Assembly (NCBI RefSeq): GCF_963169125.1
Contig: NC_084798.1
Location: 171,955,980-172,019,979 of the forward strand
DNA length: 64,000 nucleotides
Reading direction: 5' to 3'
Source of the DNA: Humulus lupulus
Taxonomy: Eukaryota > Streptophyta > Magnoliopsida > Rosales > Cannabaceae
Shown here in pieces: positions 36,105 through 48,775 of this stretch. Under the pieces are notes generated by a model, which was not told the origin of the DNA, searched no databases, and saw nothing but the letters and a program-made list of their open reading frames with translations. Numbering within the stretch: the first letter of the stretch is position 1; each line of letters begins with the position of its first letter. A program made the position numbers and the translations under genes.

Positions 36105-37629
36105 GTAGAAAAAAATAGATAAAGGAAAAAATGGAAGAAAACATAAGTAAGGAAAAAAAATAACTGAAAAAATATTAAAAAAATGAAGGAAAAAATAAAT
36201 AAATAAAATTACCTTCAAAATCAAAGAAAACATAACTATTATAAAAAAAATGTGATATTTTCCATAATTTAGTTAGCTACTAATTGTGTTTCTCATACTT
36301 TATTTTTTTCTTTAATAAACTTTCCCATACAAATTAAGAAAAGTATAATTCCTATATTTTTGCACATTGATGGTATAAAAGTCATAATTTTGAAAAATTC
36401 CCTAAAAATATATAAGAATGCAAAGTTATTCTTTTGGTCAAGTGATCACTATTTCTCGAGTTTAGGATCTCAATTTATTTTGGTAACATCCTAAACATCC
36501 CTAATTGTTACTCAAATATAATTGCACGTTTGAGGATATTAAAATGAAGATTTAGGTGTCATACATCTATTGGTAACGTTTCAAAACTCTCAAAATTGAG
36601 CTACAACATGTCACCATACTAAATGCCAAAATAACTCTTTTCAACTCCAAAATTGATAAAACGCTCATTTCTTTATAAATTGCAACACCCATATTATATT
36701 TAACATAAACAATAAGATTAAAGCAAATCAACTTAGATACCTTATTAGGTTACAAAACTTGTAACCAGTCACTAGTTTTGTAACTGTCAATCTTTACAAT
36801 ATTTTAATTTTAGTAACTCCTCAATGTAATTGTTATTTCATGTAATCAGTGTATTATATTCATGCAAAATATAACATTTATACTCGTTAAAAGTTTTAGC
36901 TAAAGTATGAGTTTTTTTTAATGTCTAAAAAATGAAAATTTAAAATAGGCAACTTGATACTTTGATAGAGAACATGTTACATGATATGAATTTTATGAAA
37001 CTGCCTCATCCTAATTTAAACAAAAAATAATAGTGGAGATAGAAGCCATATATAAAAATTCCTCCTTTCCCCACCTTATTTACATATTTAAAGGTATATA
37101 AATGGGTAGGTAACCATTTGGTATTTTGTGTTTTTGTAAAGTATCGTTTTGATACTTTTTATTTACAATAGTGCTCATTTGTTACCCTATATTTTGAAAT
37201 TATACACATTTGGTATTCTGTATTTTAAAATCGTACATATTAGGTGCCCTAAACTCAAATTTAATTAATTATGTTTTACCAACTTAATCAAACTGCTCTC
37301 AATTATATGAGTTCCAAATTAAAATTTAATTATTTAATTACATATAACTAATGATAGTTTGATCCTATTGACAAAATTTTATTTATCAAATCTGAGTTTA
37401 AGGTATCAAATATGTATGATTTTAATATACATGGTATCATATGAGCATTATTGAAAAAAGAGGATACTAAAATGATACTTTGCAAAAACACTTGGCACCA
37501 AATAAGTAAATTTCATGTATCTCTTCTGTATAAAAACTGTGTAGATAACATAAATTATTGGTTTTGAAAGTTATTTTGTTAACTTTAACGAAATATTCCA
37601 AATATTTAACGGAATATACTTTTCAAAAC
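36105..37629. other. Right half of the purine tract, then AT-rich DNA
   Basis: 36105-36205 continues the purine tract. The rest is AT-rich with no gene or repeat recognised. Confidence 0.5.
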
Positions 37630-38245
37630 AATTAAAAATAAATATTTATTAATTATATTAATATAAATTAAAATATTATAAAATAGCATTAGATATTTAT
37701 TAATTATATTAATATAAATTCAAATGTTATGAAATATTATTATAATAATAATATTTAATACTAGACTAGATATTTATTTATTAAATTAATATAAATTCAA
37801 ATGTTATAAAATATCATTATTATAATAATATATAATACAAGACTAGATATTTAATAATTATATCAATATAAATTTAAATGTTATATAATATAATTATTAT
37901 AATAATGTATGATCCTAATTTTTATAAAATTTTACTAGAATAAATATTTATTAATTATATAAATATATAATATCATTATTATAATAATATTTAATAGTAA
38001 ACTAGATATTTATTAATTATATTCATATAAATTTAAATGTTATAAAATATCATTATTATAATAATATATAATACAAGACTATATATTTAATAATTATATC
38101 AATATAAATTCAAATGATATAGAATATTATTATTATTATAATAATAGATAACATATAATATATATTCCTAACTTTTATAAAAGTTTGCTTTTAGTAATTA
38201 TATTAATATAAATTCAAATATTATAAATTTCTAACGTCATAAATT
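37630..38245. repeat. AT-rich tandem array with a 235-bp higher-order period
   Basis: Basic unit about 77 bp (ATATTTATTAATTATATTAA, ATAAATTCAAATGTTAT, ATCATTATTATAATAATAT), with unit starts near 37692, 37770, 37847, 37943, 38005, 38082 and 38190. A set of three units (77, 96 and 62 bp) starting at 37770 recurs at 38005, so the higher-order period is 235 bp. Confidence 0.8.
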
Positions 38246-38313
38246 ACCTAATAAAGCTTAGGGCCTTGATTATGAGGTGAGGATGGAAAATTATAAAATT
38301 ATGTGATTATGTA

Positions 38314-38363
<50 letters not shown>
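38314..38363. repeat. Compound (AT)n(GT)n microsatellite
   Basis: An AT run at 38314-38328 joins a TG run at 38329-38363, about 17 TG units. Confidence 0.9.
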
Positions 38364-38365
<2 letters not shown>

Positions 38366-38774
38366 CAATATGTGATCAAGTGAGTTATATTATAATATGA
38401 CTTGATATTCATGTTTTGGTGTATTAAATATGTATGTGGGTCCATTTATGATTAAAATGACAATTTTCGTAATTTGGCCCGTTATGGGTATATTTGACAT
38501 ATATGTGATATAAGTATGGGACCACATTATTATGTGGATATATTTGGGTTACTTGGCATGAGACAATCCTAGGGAGCAAGCTAGTGGGAAAGTCACAACG
38601 GGACCCATAAATGACTCGGTGTGAGTCAAGGGGTATTTTGGGTATTTAGTACATTACTGGGATATTGGGTAATGAGAATGATTATTTGATGATATATTGG
38701 GAGTTAGTGAGACTAGGTGAGAATTATGGGAATTTTGATTAATTTACCCCTATAGAGATGATTTACTACAATTG

Positions 38775-39412
38775 ATTAGATGGGCACCAGCAACCTGTCA
38801 AGAACAAAGAGAGAGACGAGAGTTCAATTGGGAGCACTGGTGGGGTATCAGCCAAAGGGACTCCGACGCTCAAGTTAGTCAGATAGTCATTAAAGATAAT
38901 AGTAATGGTAAGATAATAATATAAATAATATTGAATGAATGAGTAGAATGATGGACGAATGACAGTGGAGCTTGATGGTCTGGTCAAGTCAGTCTGACTA
39001 GTTCAATTTACTTGACATGATCGACTTGAGAGAAGTAAGAGAGAGTATATCGAGTCTCAATTCTTCAATTTTTTCTTCTCCCCCCCTCAGGGTCCAATTT
39101 ATCATTCTTTTTCTCTACCGTTGTTCCTCCGTCTTTCTGGTTCGTCTGACTCGCTCCAAGTGGTTTCTTTCCAAAATTCTTGGCAAATGTGGCATGAGCC
39201 TTGACTGTTTCAAGGTCCTTGGCTGACTGAGCGTATCGGATTCGGGTCCGGGTATGGTTTTCGGCATTTGGATGGTTCATTGTATATGTGAGCCTATTTA
39301 CATGGGTTTGGGCCTTATTGGCTAGTCAGGCTGGCTTATTAGGCCAAGAGGCTAATCTGGCTGCTTGTTGGACTCTTTTTTTATCAAGTAGACAAAATTT
39401 TCCCACTACAAC
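38775..39412. mobile_element. Unassigned insertion within the older LTR copy
   Basis: This segment has no counterpart in solo LTR H, while sequence on both sides does. The right edge (CCCACTACAACCCCGAGG) read on the minus strand resembles a G-rich tract followed by an LTR start TGTAGTGGG, suggesting an LTR fragment in minus orientation. No target-site duplication was found and the limits are approximate. Confidence 0.35.
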
Positions 39413-40729
39413 CCCGAGGGAATTTTTTGGACTCCGAGCATTGGGATTTGTTTGAGGTTACTTAATCTCAAAGTAACCTGTCAGAAATAAAAAAAAAAAA
39501 GAACGTTCAGTTACGTTGTCTCTTTCTCGTTCTCTTTTTGACACCCATTAACGTTTTCGAAGGAAACTCGAGTTTTAGAACTCGAATTCAAACAATATTA
39601 GAGTCATAATGATTCTAGGAAAGATTAGAAGCTTATTAGCCAGAGGATGTAGCGAGAAACGACATAATCAGCAGTAATTTATGCTTTGAATTTATGAGTT
39701 TATGTTTCCTAAAGTTTCTTAAGTTTTGAATTTGGATTTTATGTTTTGAGAAGTTTTTGAATGATTTGAAGTTTGGGATTGTTGATTTTGTGCCATGCAG
39801 ATGATTGAGAACTTTGTTTTTAAGATTTGGGTATGTTTGGATAAGTTTTTGGAAGGATTTAAAATGAGAAAATGGAGGTTTTTGGCTGAGTTCGTGGTTG
39901 GGTCGTGGCCCTTTTCTTGTGCGTCGCGACCATGCTTGAAGAAGGAAGAGGTTTTGGCTGTTGGGGGCACCTTGGACCGCAACACCTTTTAGGAAGGCCG
40001 CGGCCCGCGGCGCAAAAAGAGAAGTGGTTAGCCTTGTTCTTAAATAGGTCGCGACTCAGGTTTTTGGGGTCGCGGCCCAAAAGGGGAAAAATGGCCAAAA
40101 TGAGTTTTTAGTGATGGGAACTTAAACGTAAGTGCTCGAGATCGATCCTACTACCTGGTATAGTAGAGTTCCACATCCCGGAGGATAGGACTCAGTCCAG
40201 AAGCCTTTATTCACTCATTATTGATGGGATTCTATATTATGGTTGTGATTAGGTTATCGCTAGGGGCTCAGAATTAGGATCGTGTTCGAGGGTCGTTTAT
40301 TGGTAACCTGTGCTTGGACTAAAGGTAAGAAAAATATACCGAGTATGTGATACATGTGATTATGGCATGGCCTAAATGTTGATTATAGAATTGATCAGAG
40401 CTTGAGTCTCTGTAAATGTGCATGATTATGATTATGCTTGTGATTGTTGATTAAGCATGCTGAATGCTTTATATCTGGATATTTGATATATGATATATGC
40501 TGGTCTGTATTATCTAATTGAGAAAAGCATTGACTTATTAGTCAAGGGTGGCAATAGCACATTGAGCGCTGGTCATTATGGTTATGCTTAACAAGGAGCG
40601 CATCATACGCTTGACCGATCTATTAGTCGGGGAAAACTCAGCACCAGGTACGCTGGGCCAGCTCCAAGGCTGTTTATATAGAGGATAGGGCAATGGGCAT
40701 CGGGGTGACTTATTAGTCCCATATCCTGG

Positions 40730-40995
40730 CACTGACTTTTTAGTCAAGGACGACATTAGCATGATGAGTGCTGGTCGTAATGCATTGACTTATTAGTCAA
40801 GGACAACATTAGCATGGTGAGTGTTGGTCATAAGGCATTGACTTTTTAGTCAAGGACGTCATTAGCATGGTGAATGCTGGTCGTAAAGCATTGACTTATT
40901 ACTCAAGGATGGCATTAACACATTGAGTGCTGGTTGTCAGGAATTGACTTATTATTCAAGCATGGCGATGGCATGGCGATGGCGAGCTGAGCGCT
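40730..40995. repeat. 53-bp tandem repeat inside the older LTR copy
   Basis: Four in-register copies at 40730, 40783, 40836 and 40889, with a degenerate fifth from 40942. Core CATTGACTTATTAGTCAAGG then GAGTGCTGGTCGTAA. A lone related unit lies at about 40529. Solo LTR H has only a single related stretch at about 35200-35280. Confidence 0.85.
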
Positions 40996-41446
40996 GGTCC
41001 ATATGATTTAGTCTAACCAGGAGCGCATTATACTCTTGACCGACCTATGGGTCAGAGATAACTAAAGCGACAGGTGTGTTGGGCCAGTTCTAAGGCCAGT
41101 TATACAGAAGATAGGGCAAAGGGCCCCAGGGTGACTCATTAGTCCCATGTCCTGGGGCGTTGAGCCAGTATGATTCCATAATTATGTGTTCTGGGCATTG
41201 GGCCCCGATATGATTCATTGATCATTTATCTATCGCAATTGGTCCCATATGAAACTGTAGTCATTTATATGATTGGTATGCATGCATGAGTAGGGTTATT
41301 ACTACTAGGTATGCTTGTTATGATTTGGATATATGTTGTTAACTGCTTATGAGCATGTTTAAGTTTTCTTGCTGAGCCTTGGCTCATAGGTGCTTTGTGG
41401 TGTAGGTGAAGGGAAAAGAAAGTTGGGCCATCCTTGAGTTGGAGAG

Positions 41447-42234
41447 TGTACGCCCTGATATTCAGCCCGGGTACTTTTTGCAGCTCGGGTACAGCTGCCA
41501 TCTAAGAATAATACTGAGGGACCCACAAATTGACATCTCCTCAGCGGAGGCAGTGTGACCCCCAGATAATAACACGAGCTAAGGGGTACGAAGCATAAGT
41601 ACGAACTGGAGATGGATATAACTTACAGCCTTTAGGACACGGGCTGGCATTATGCTTAGGTCAGAGTCCTCTGACCACCTGCCATGCCCACGAGTTTATT
41701 AAGCTGGATACGTTGTATATAAACGTGCGTGGTCAGGCATCGCATGTCCATTTATCCCTGGATTCTCGGACACGTAATATACACGTGTGTAATCAGACAT
41801 CACGTGTCTCATTACGCCAGGTGACCCATGATCATTTCTACCTAATGATTAGACCTTACCTTAAGATATATTGTAATATTCACCATTTGTAGATGACAGG
41901 TCACAACGAGGGATGTATATTCACATGACAACCCCAACACCTACCCAGGGATCATTCTCCTATAAATACCAAGACCTTGGATAGAAAAGAGGGTTGGGTT
42001 TTCTCTGTGTAAGGCAAGGACTATGTCAAAATATAAAGAGACATATAGTAATAATATTGACTCGTGGACTAGGGGGATTTTAACCTCCGAACCACGTAAA
42101 AAGGAACGAGTGTTCTTACTATATCATCTTTAAATATCTTTAAGAGTGATTATTATTCTTACGGTTTACCCTTAAGCACTAGTTTATTCCAGCTAAATTT
42201 CATAATATACTGTTGGCGAAAAACTGCATCAACA
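41447..42234 (+). repeat. 5' LTR of element B
   Basis: TGTACGCCCTGATATTC ... GCATCAACA. TATAAATA at 41961-41968. Confidence 0.93.
41961..41968 (+). promoter_or_regulatory. TATA box of element B 5' LTR
   Basis: TATAAATA in CTCCTATAAATACC, conserved in the 3' LTR at 53731-53738. Confidence 0.65.
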
Positions 42235-42253
42235 GTTTGGTGCTTTCGTTGAG
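42235..42253 (+). other. Primer-binding region of element B
   Basis: GTTTGGTGCTTTCGTTGAG directly after the LTR end, one base different from element A's site. The tRNA is not assigned. Confidence 0.6.
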
Positions 42254-42320
42254 TGCCATTGAAAAAGATTCAAGAAAAAGTTCATCACTCGTTCAAGGCA
42301 CGGTAACGAAACGGATCATC

Positions 42321-44545
42321 ATGGTGGGCAGGAGGCTCACCATACTGCTATTTTCGACGAACAAAACCCGAAGATCCAACAGCGATCGAGAAAGCAACCG
42401 ATGGGCCACGACAACACCGGAAGTTCAGCACCTCTGCCATTGAATCCAAACCCAGGTTACTTGACTGCGATAGAGATGGAGAACATGCAGCTGAGGAGCC
42501 ATCTAGCCAAGGCAAATAAGCAAATCAAGGAAGTCTTGGCTTGGCTACCCCCTCTTGCAATCGAAGTTAACGTCGGAAAGAGGCAAGGTGGGACTCGTAA
42601 GTCTCGCCGGGATAGTCGACCCAGGCCAAGTCGATCGGTTAGAACCTCAACTCCAAGTTCTACTCCCGTGTCGCCCAATCACCAAGAAGCCCCGTTTGGT
42701 GGCTTTCCCAGAGATCATCAACGAACCAATAGATCGGTCAGAACCTCAACGCCGAGTTCGGCATCTCCATCAAATGCTCATGGCCACCCGCACAGACGGT
42801 CAAGGACAAACTCGCAAAGATGACATGTCCCAACCGACGTCCCTATATCGCGATCAGATCGCCAGGCTCAAAGAACCAGGATTGGTGGGGCAGAACGATC
42901 GTAAGCTAACTTGGTTCTGCCTGATGGGACGAGAATTGCTTCACCAATCAGACACCCTCCGTCATCGATCAGGCATCCATCCCCACCTTGTTCTGCTCGA
43001 GACGTCCTTGCCTACGGAAACAGTAGGAGGAATCCTCCTCCTGCTGCCCCTGCTCATGTCCCACAAGCACGCGGGAACACTCCAGGTCCTCATCCTCGAC
43101 CACAAGCTCTGAGCTTCTCTAATGGAAGTTATTGAACGAAGGATCATCGAAGTGGTAGGACCAGCGCTGACCTGAGGAATCACCTGACTTCAGCTCAAAA
43201 CCCTCAGTTTGGCACACATACCGATCTGTGAGATCGCCTAAACTCACAAAGGACCAATCTGCCTCGCGATGGAGTCAGCGGCACTCACCACGAGGGAAGT
43301 CCTTCCGAAGTACGAGACAACGTGAATGCCCCACCAAACCAAGCTCGAAGTTGGAGGGACAATAACCCATCAAATGCGTATGGTCGAATGGGAGCTGTTG
43401 AACAGCCCCAGGGAACCAAGGACCCAACCCTCAAGAGGCTGGCTCAGATGGAGGAACTGATGAAAAGACTCCTATTAGAAAAGGAAAAAGATGAGTACGA
43501 CTCAAGGGACGAGCTCGAGCTTTTCGTCCCCAACATCGCAGCAACACCATACCCACCAGGTTTTAGGATACCCCATCTATCAAAATTCGATGGGGATGGA
43601 TATTCATCAGACCACTTGGAGATGTTCAATACCCTAATGATGGCCCATAACATCGGACCTGAGTTAAGATGCTTAGTATTCCCTTCGACTCTGGTCGGGC
43701 CGACCAAGCAATGGTTCAAGCAATACAAGAAGCATTCATTCAGCTCGTGGAAGAGCTTCTCCGCTGATTTCAAGAGGGCATTCCGGGCTTCTCAAGCAGC
43801 TCGGATAAAGGCAAACTCCCTGGAAAACATAAAACAACAGCCCAGAGAGCCTCTGAAAGCTTACTTGAGTAGGTTTGCCAACATCGCTGTGCGAGCTAGA
43901 GATGCGGATGAAAGCTCTAGGATTATGGCGATGAGAACATGAATCCTTGTTGGAGGCGACCTGTGGAAAGAGATCAAGAGAAAAGGTGTCAACACAGTGG
44001 ACAAGTTCCTGAACAAGGCTCGGAGATGGATCAACCTGGAAGAGGCGCGGGCTTCGGTCGCAGGAACCAGCCAAGTCCCTGCCCAGCCCGTTGGAGAGGT
44101 AACGGGCGTGGCAGCTACGGCTCAAATCGTTACCCAGAATAACCACGGGGGAGGAAGCAAGAGGAAGGGAAATGGCGAAGACGGCCATAATGGTTCAAAG
44201 AAAAATAAGCATGTTGAGAAATTCAAACCAATCTACGCCACTTACACCGACCTCACATATACCAGGGAGCGCATCTTCTTGGAAAACTCTGCCCGCCTTC
44301 CATGGAAGAAGCCGGAGCCTCTAAAAAATCAAAGGGCGAAGAAAGACCCTTCAAAATTTTGTCGATTCCACAATGACATCGGTCACAACACCGATGACTA
44401 CAGGCATTTGAAGGATGAGATCGAGATGCTCATCAGGGTCAGGCCCCTAGCTCAGTATGCCTGGAATCGAATCACTCCTAATCAGCCTGCTGGGCAAAAC
44501 ATTCAATCAGCTCCGGAAGCCCGAGCAAAATAGACCAGAGCCTAA
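42321..44545 (+). pseudogene. gag: gag of element B, broken
   Basis: Homologous to element A's gag. The N-terminal KQPMGHDNTGSS block matches A's but begins in a frame without a clean ATG, so the true start is damaged. A YLTAIEMENMQLRSHL coiled segment follows, then a frameshifted Pro/Arg/Ser region. The gag core is at 43322-43942 (GFRIPHLSKFDGDG, VFPSTLVGPTKQWF, LENIKQQPREPLKAYLSRF). It then has a TGA at 43940-43942, KARRWINLEEARAS, and a zinc-like CRFHNDIGHNTDDY whose last Cys is Tyr. TAG at 44531-44533 ends this section. Confidence 0.85.
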
Positions 44546-47500
44546 GTGAGTCAGGACACCCCTCCTCCAATAATAGGAGGAGAAATAACCACCATATCTG
44601 GAGGCCCTCATCTGGCGGGCACGAGCAAAAATGCCCAGAAGAGGTATGTCAATGAGCTGAGGTCTCACAATGGAGTTGAGTTCGTCCCAGAGCAACATTT
44701 GTCAAAACAGCAACGATTGGAGAAACAACCGATCAGTTTTACTGAAGAAGACACTGGTCATGTCCAGTTCCCGCATAACGACCCTCTAGTCATAACCGTC
44801 CAGCTCGCCAATTGGAGAGTTAGGCGGACCTTGGTCGATAATGGGAGTTCCGTGAACCTGCTATTTAGGTCCACATTGGAGAAAATGGGATTGTCTGTGA
44901 CCGAACTAAAAGCAACCTCCATGGTGTTGTATGGGTTTTCCGGAGAAGGTTCAACAGCTATCGAAACGATTGAGTTGGTGATAACCCTGGGTGAGGGACC
45001 ACAAACTATTTCCAAGCTGCTCGAGTTTGTGGTCGTGGATTGTCTGACCGCATACAATGCAATCTTGGGAAGGCCCACACTAATGGCATTCGAAGCCATA
45101 ACTTCCGTTTGCCACCTCGTGATAAAATTCCCTTCATCCACATGAATATGTACTGTCCAAGGCGATCAGCTCACTGCTAGGGAATGCTATAGAATTTCCA
45201 TGAAGGGAAAATCACAACCCGGGCAGCAGACTATGGCCGTGTAGGATCAAGGAGAGGAAGCCCAGGAATCTTGAGATAATCCTGGGATGGAAGAACCTCA
45301 GCAAGTCAGTTATAGGGGAACCACCCTGAACGAGGATATTGATCCTCAGATGGGTGAAGATAGATCCGAGCTCCAAGATATCGAAGACCTCGAAGAAGTA
45401 AACATTGATCCCAAAGATGCTTTGAGGGTCGTTAAGCTCGGAAAAAATCTCGACGCCAACAGAAAGGCAGAACTGATAACTTTTTTACAAGAAAACCTAG
45501 ATGTTTTCGTGTGGTCCCATGAATACATGATAGGAATCAGATCGAGTGTCATCATGCACACACTAAATTTGGACAAAGAAATTCCTGCGAAATCTCAGAA
45601 ACAGAGGCACCTGGGTACGATCTGAGCTGAAGCGCTAGAGGAAGAAGTAGCTAGAATTTTGAACTGTGAATTTATCCACGAGGCTAAGTATCTGATCTGG
45701 GTCGCCAATCCTGTCCTGGTCCCAAAGCCAAATGGGAAATGGCGGACTTGCATCGATTTCTCCGATCTAAATAAAGCCTGCCCCAAGGATTGTTTCCCCT
45801 TACCAAGGATTGACCAGTTGATGGATGCCACCGCAGGGTATGAGCTCAGGTCCTTCATGGATGCGTACTCTGGATATAACCAGATCTCCATGAACCCTGC
45901 GGACCAGGAGCATACTAGCTTCATGACTCCAATCAATGTGTACTGTTATAAAGTCATGCCCTTCGGGCTGAAAAACGCTGGGGCGACCTACCAGAGGTTG
46001 GTCAACAGAATGTTCGCTAATCAGATCGGAAGAAACATGGAAGTATATGTTGACGATATACTGGTCAATTCAAAGACTGCCGATAACCATGTCTCCGATC
46101 TGAAAGAATGTTTTGGAATTCTAAGGAAGTACGGTATGAGGCTAAACCCCTAGAAATGTACTTTCAGAGTGGTGTCGGGAAAATTTCTGGGATTCATTGT
46201 CAACAACAGGGGATAGAGGCAAACCCTGAAAAAATCAAATCGCTGCTAGATATGCCTTCGCCCAAGTCGCATAAAGAGGTCCAGAGTCTGACAGGAAGGG
46301 TGGCGGCCCTCAATCGATTTATTTCTAAATCTACTGATAAGTGTTTGCCATTCTACAACCTGCTCCGGAGGAACAAAAAGTTCGAGTGGACTGAGGAGTG
46401 CGAGAAGGCTTTCATCAACCTAAAGACACTTGTGGCTGAGCCACCAGTGTTATCTAAACCAATGGCAGGGGAGCCCCTTCTTATCTATTTAGTTGTGACT
46501 GAAAATGCGGCCAGCGCCGTGTTGGTCCGGGAGGAGGACCGAGCTCAAAAGCCAGTATATTATATAAGCAAGAGACTTCTCAGAGCAGAATCTCGGTATC
46601 CCCTAATGGAAAAGATGGCATTCTACCTCATTACGGCTTCCAGGAAGCTTAGGCCATATTTACAATCCCATTCAATCCATGTCATGACTGATCAACCTTT
46701 AAGGCAGGTGTTGCAGAAACCTGAGACATCGGGACGTTTGTTGAAATGGGCGATCAAGCTCAGCTAGTTCGAGATACTGTATATACCCCGAACTACGATC
46801 AAAAGCCAAGCCCTAGCTGATTTCATGGCTGAATGCACTGGATTCCAGGAAGAGCCCTTGAGAGAACTAATGCAGGAATTATGGAGAATCTTCGTAGACG
46901 GGTCATCTAATGAGAATGGGTCTGGAGCAGGGATCATCTTAATATCCCCCAAAGAGCATCGTTTCCACTCCGTGCTGCGGTTCAGGTTTGTGGCATCCAA
47001 CAACGAAGCCAAATACGAAGCCCTGTTGGCCGGGCTTAGAATGGCAAAGGAGTTAAAAGCCAAGGCCGTCCACTACTACACCGATTCCCAGCTCGTGGTA
47101 AACCAAGTATCTGGGGAATATCAAGCTCAGGGGGCCCAAATGGCAGCTTACCTAGCCAAGGTCAAGAAGGAGCTATCAGAGTTTGAGTATAGCCTAGTCG
47201 AGTAGATCCCTCGCGAGAAGAACGCCAACGCCGACGCTTTGGCTAGACTCACTACCTCCAAAGAAGTTGAGACTCTGAGCATAGTACCAGTAGAATTCTT
47301 AGAAAGTTCGAGGGTGGCATAAAGCGCGATGGAGGTCGAGATGATCGATATCAGATCGACCTGGATGACTCCCATAATAGAGTATCTTATGACAAGAAAA
47401 TTTCCTGGAGAGCGAAAAGACACGAGGAGAGTACTCTATCAAGCTCCAAGGTACACAATATAGACAGAACGATGTACCGACGTGGCCACTCTTTACCTCT

Positions 47501-48593
47501 ACTACAGTGTGTTCTGCCAGAGGAAGCCAAAGCTATTTTGCAGGAGGTGCATGAAGGCTTTTGTGGGGGGCAAAACCTGGATCATGCTGGGGGGCGAAAC
47601 CTAGCCTTGAAAATATTATGGCAGAGAGGCCCATGTTATCAAAGGACTCCATCTCATATGTCCAAAAGTGTGATAAGTGCCAACGGTTTGCCACCATCGC
47701 CCGAGCTCCTCCAGTCGAGCTAAAAAGGATATCATCCCCCTGGCCATTCGCGGTATGGGGAATCGATTTAATTGGAGCCCTGCCCACGGGGAAGGGAGGA
47801 GTTCGCTATGCAGTAGTGCCCATTGATTATTTTACAAAATGGGCGGAGGTAGAGCCCCTGGCCACAATCACCGCAAAGAGAGTCCTTGACTTTGTGGTCA
47901 AGAACATTGTCTGTAGATTCAGATTGCCAAGAAATATTGTGTCAGACAATAAGACGCAGTTTGATAGCGATCTCTTCACAGAATTTTGTGAAAGACACGG
48001 TGTAATCAAAAGCTTCTCCTCGGTGGCCTACCTGCAGGCCAACGGACAGGCCGAGGCTGTAAATAAAACCCTCAAAGCAAACCTTGGTTGGACGAGGCCA
48101 AGGGAGTGTGGCCCGAGCAACTCCCGCAGGTGCTGTGGGCTTACCGAACCTCCCACCGAACTTCCACGGGGCATACCCCTTTCTCCTTAACTTTTAGAAG
48201 TGAAGCCGTCCTCCCAGTCGAAACAAAGGTAGCCACACATAGGCTCCAGACCTTCAGCCCAGACTGGACGATGAACTACTCAGCGCGTCCCTCGACCTAA
48301 TTGATGAGAAACGAGAAGATTCACAGCTACGGCTTGCGCATTATCAACAAAAAATCACTCGTTGCTTTAATTCAAAGGTCAAGAAGCGTGTCTTTGGGTT
48401 GGGAGACTTGGTACTCCGAAGGGTGTTTTTAGCAGGCAAGGACCCTATAGATGGTGCCTTAGGCCTGAACTGGGAAGGGCCCTATTAGATAGTGGAAATC
48501 ATACAGGAAGGTACTTTTAAATTGGCCCGATTTAGTGGAGAAACGGTGCCACAGACCTAAAATGCTATACATTTGAAAAAGTACTATCAATGA
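44546..48593 (+). pseudogene. pol: Protease and pol of element B, broken
   Basis: Protease with VDNGSSVNLL (Asp codon 44837-44839). RT with WVANPVLVPKPNG and YVDDI at about 46046-46060. A frameshift lies near 46190-46205. It continues with the gypsy RNase H (YYISKRLLRAESRYP), the second RNase H (FVDGSSNENGSGAG, TDSQLVVNQ) and an integrase zinc region damaged by frameshift and a small duplication at 47563-47606. The integrase core has WGIDLIGALPTG, SDNKTQFDSD and QAEAVNKT. The C terminus ends LKKYYQ at about 48590. Stops include 45143-45145, 45623-45625, 46765-46767 and 47203-47205. Confidence 0.88.
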
Positions 48594-48741
48594 TCAAATC
48601 ACCAGTCTATGTAAGGCTCAGATATAAAATCCATTTAATTTTAGAAATATAAAGAAATAATTTTTTTTGGTATATTTGTATCTTTGTATGGTTTCATCTG
48701 CATGCTAGTTTAAAGTAACCCAGAAAGTCCACTTCCCGATT

Positions 48742-48753
48742 ACTTGGGGGGCA
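48742..48753 (+). other. Internal polypurine-like tract of element B
   Basis: ACTTGGGGGGCA, about 150 bp after the pol stop. The identical 12 bases occur at 53200-53211 immediately before the 3' LTR. Position and identity suggest a second polypurine tract or a relic of a former LTR junction. Confidence 0.6.
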
Positions 48754-48775
48754 GATAGCTCGAGAACCAGGTTCC

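Larger units (their letters stand above)
38268..41446 (+). repeat. Older LTR copy of the family of solo LTR H, left part
   Basis: Alignable with 33733-35760, for example GTAATTTGGCCCGTTATGGG, GTAAGAAAA.TATACC and TTTTCTTGCTGAGCCTTGGCTCATAGGTGC. It is interrupted by element B at 41447 and resumes at 54005. The left border is uncertain. It contains an unassigned insert (about 38775-39412), a palindromic GC-rich cluster (39900-40080: GTCGCGAC, GGCCGCGGCC-like words) and a 53-bp tandem array. Confidence 0.7.

Noticed and set aside
38268..38363. The (AT)(GT) microsatellite as a functional Z-DNA or promoter site
   Set aside because: Sequence alone cannot support it. Such compound repeats are common in plant intergenic DNA.
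40730..40995. Regular repeats as a possible CRISPR array
   Set aside because: The units are directly adjacent without spacers, lie inside a plant LTR, and no cas gene is present. The same applies to the 116-bp array at 48776-49245.
42555..43183. Overlapping frames of 185, 74 and 73 codons on both strands near the start of element B
   Set aside because: They are alternate frames over the frameshifted Pro/Arg-rich gag region. Homology to element A's gag lies in pieces of the gag frame.
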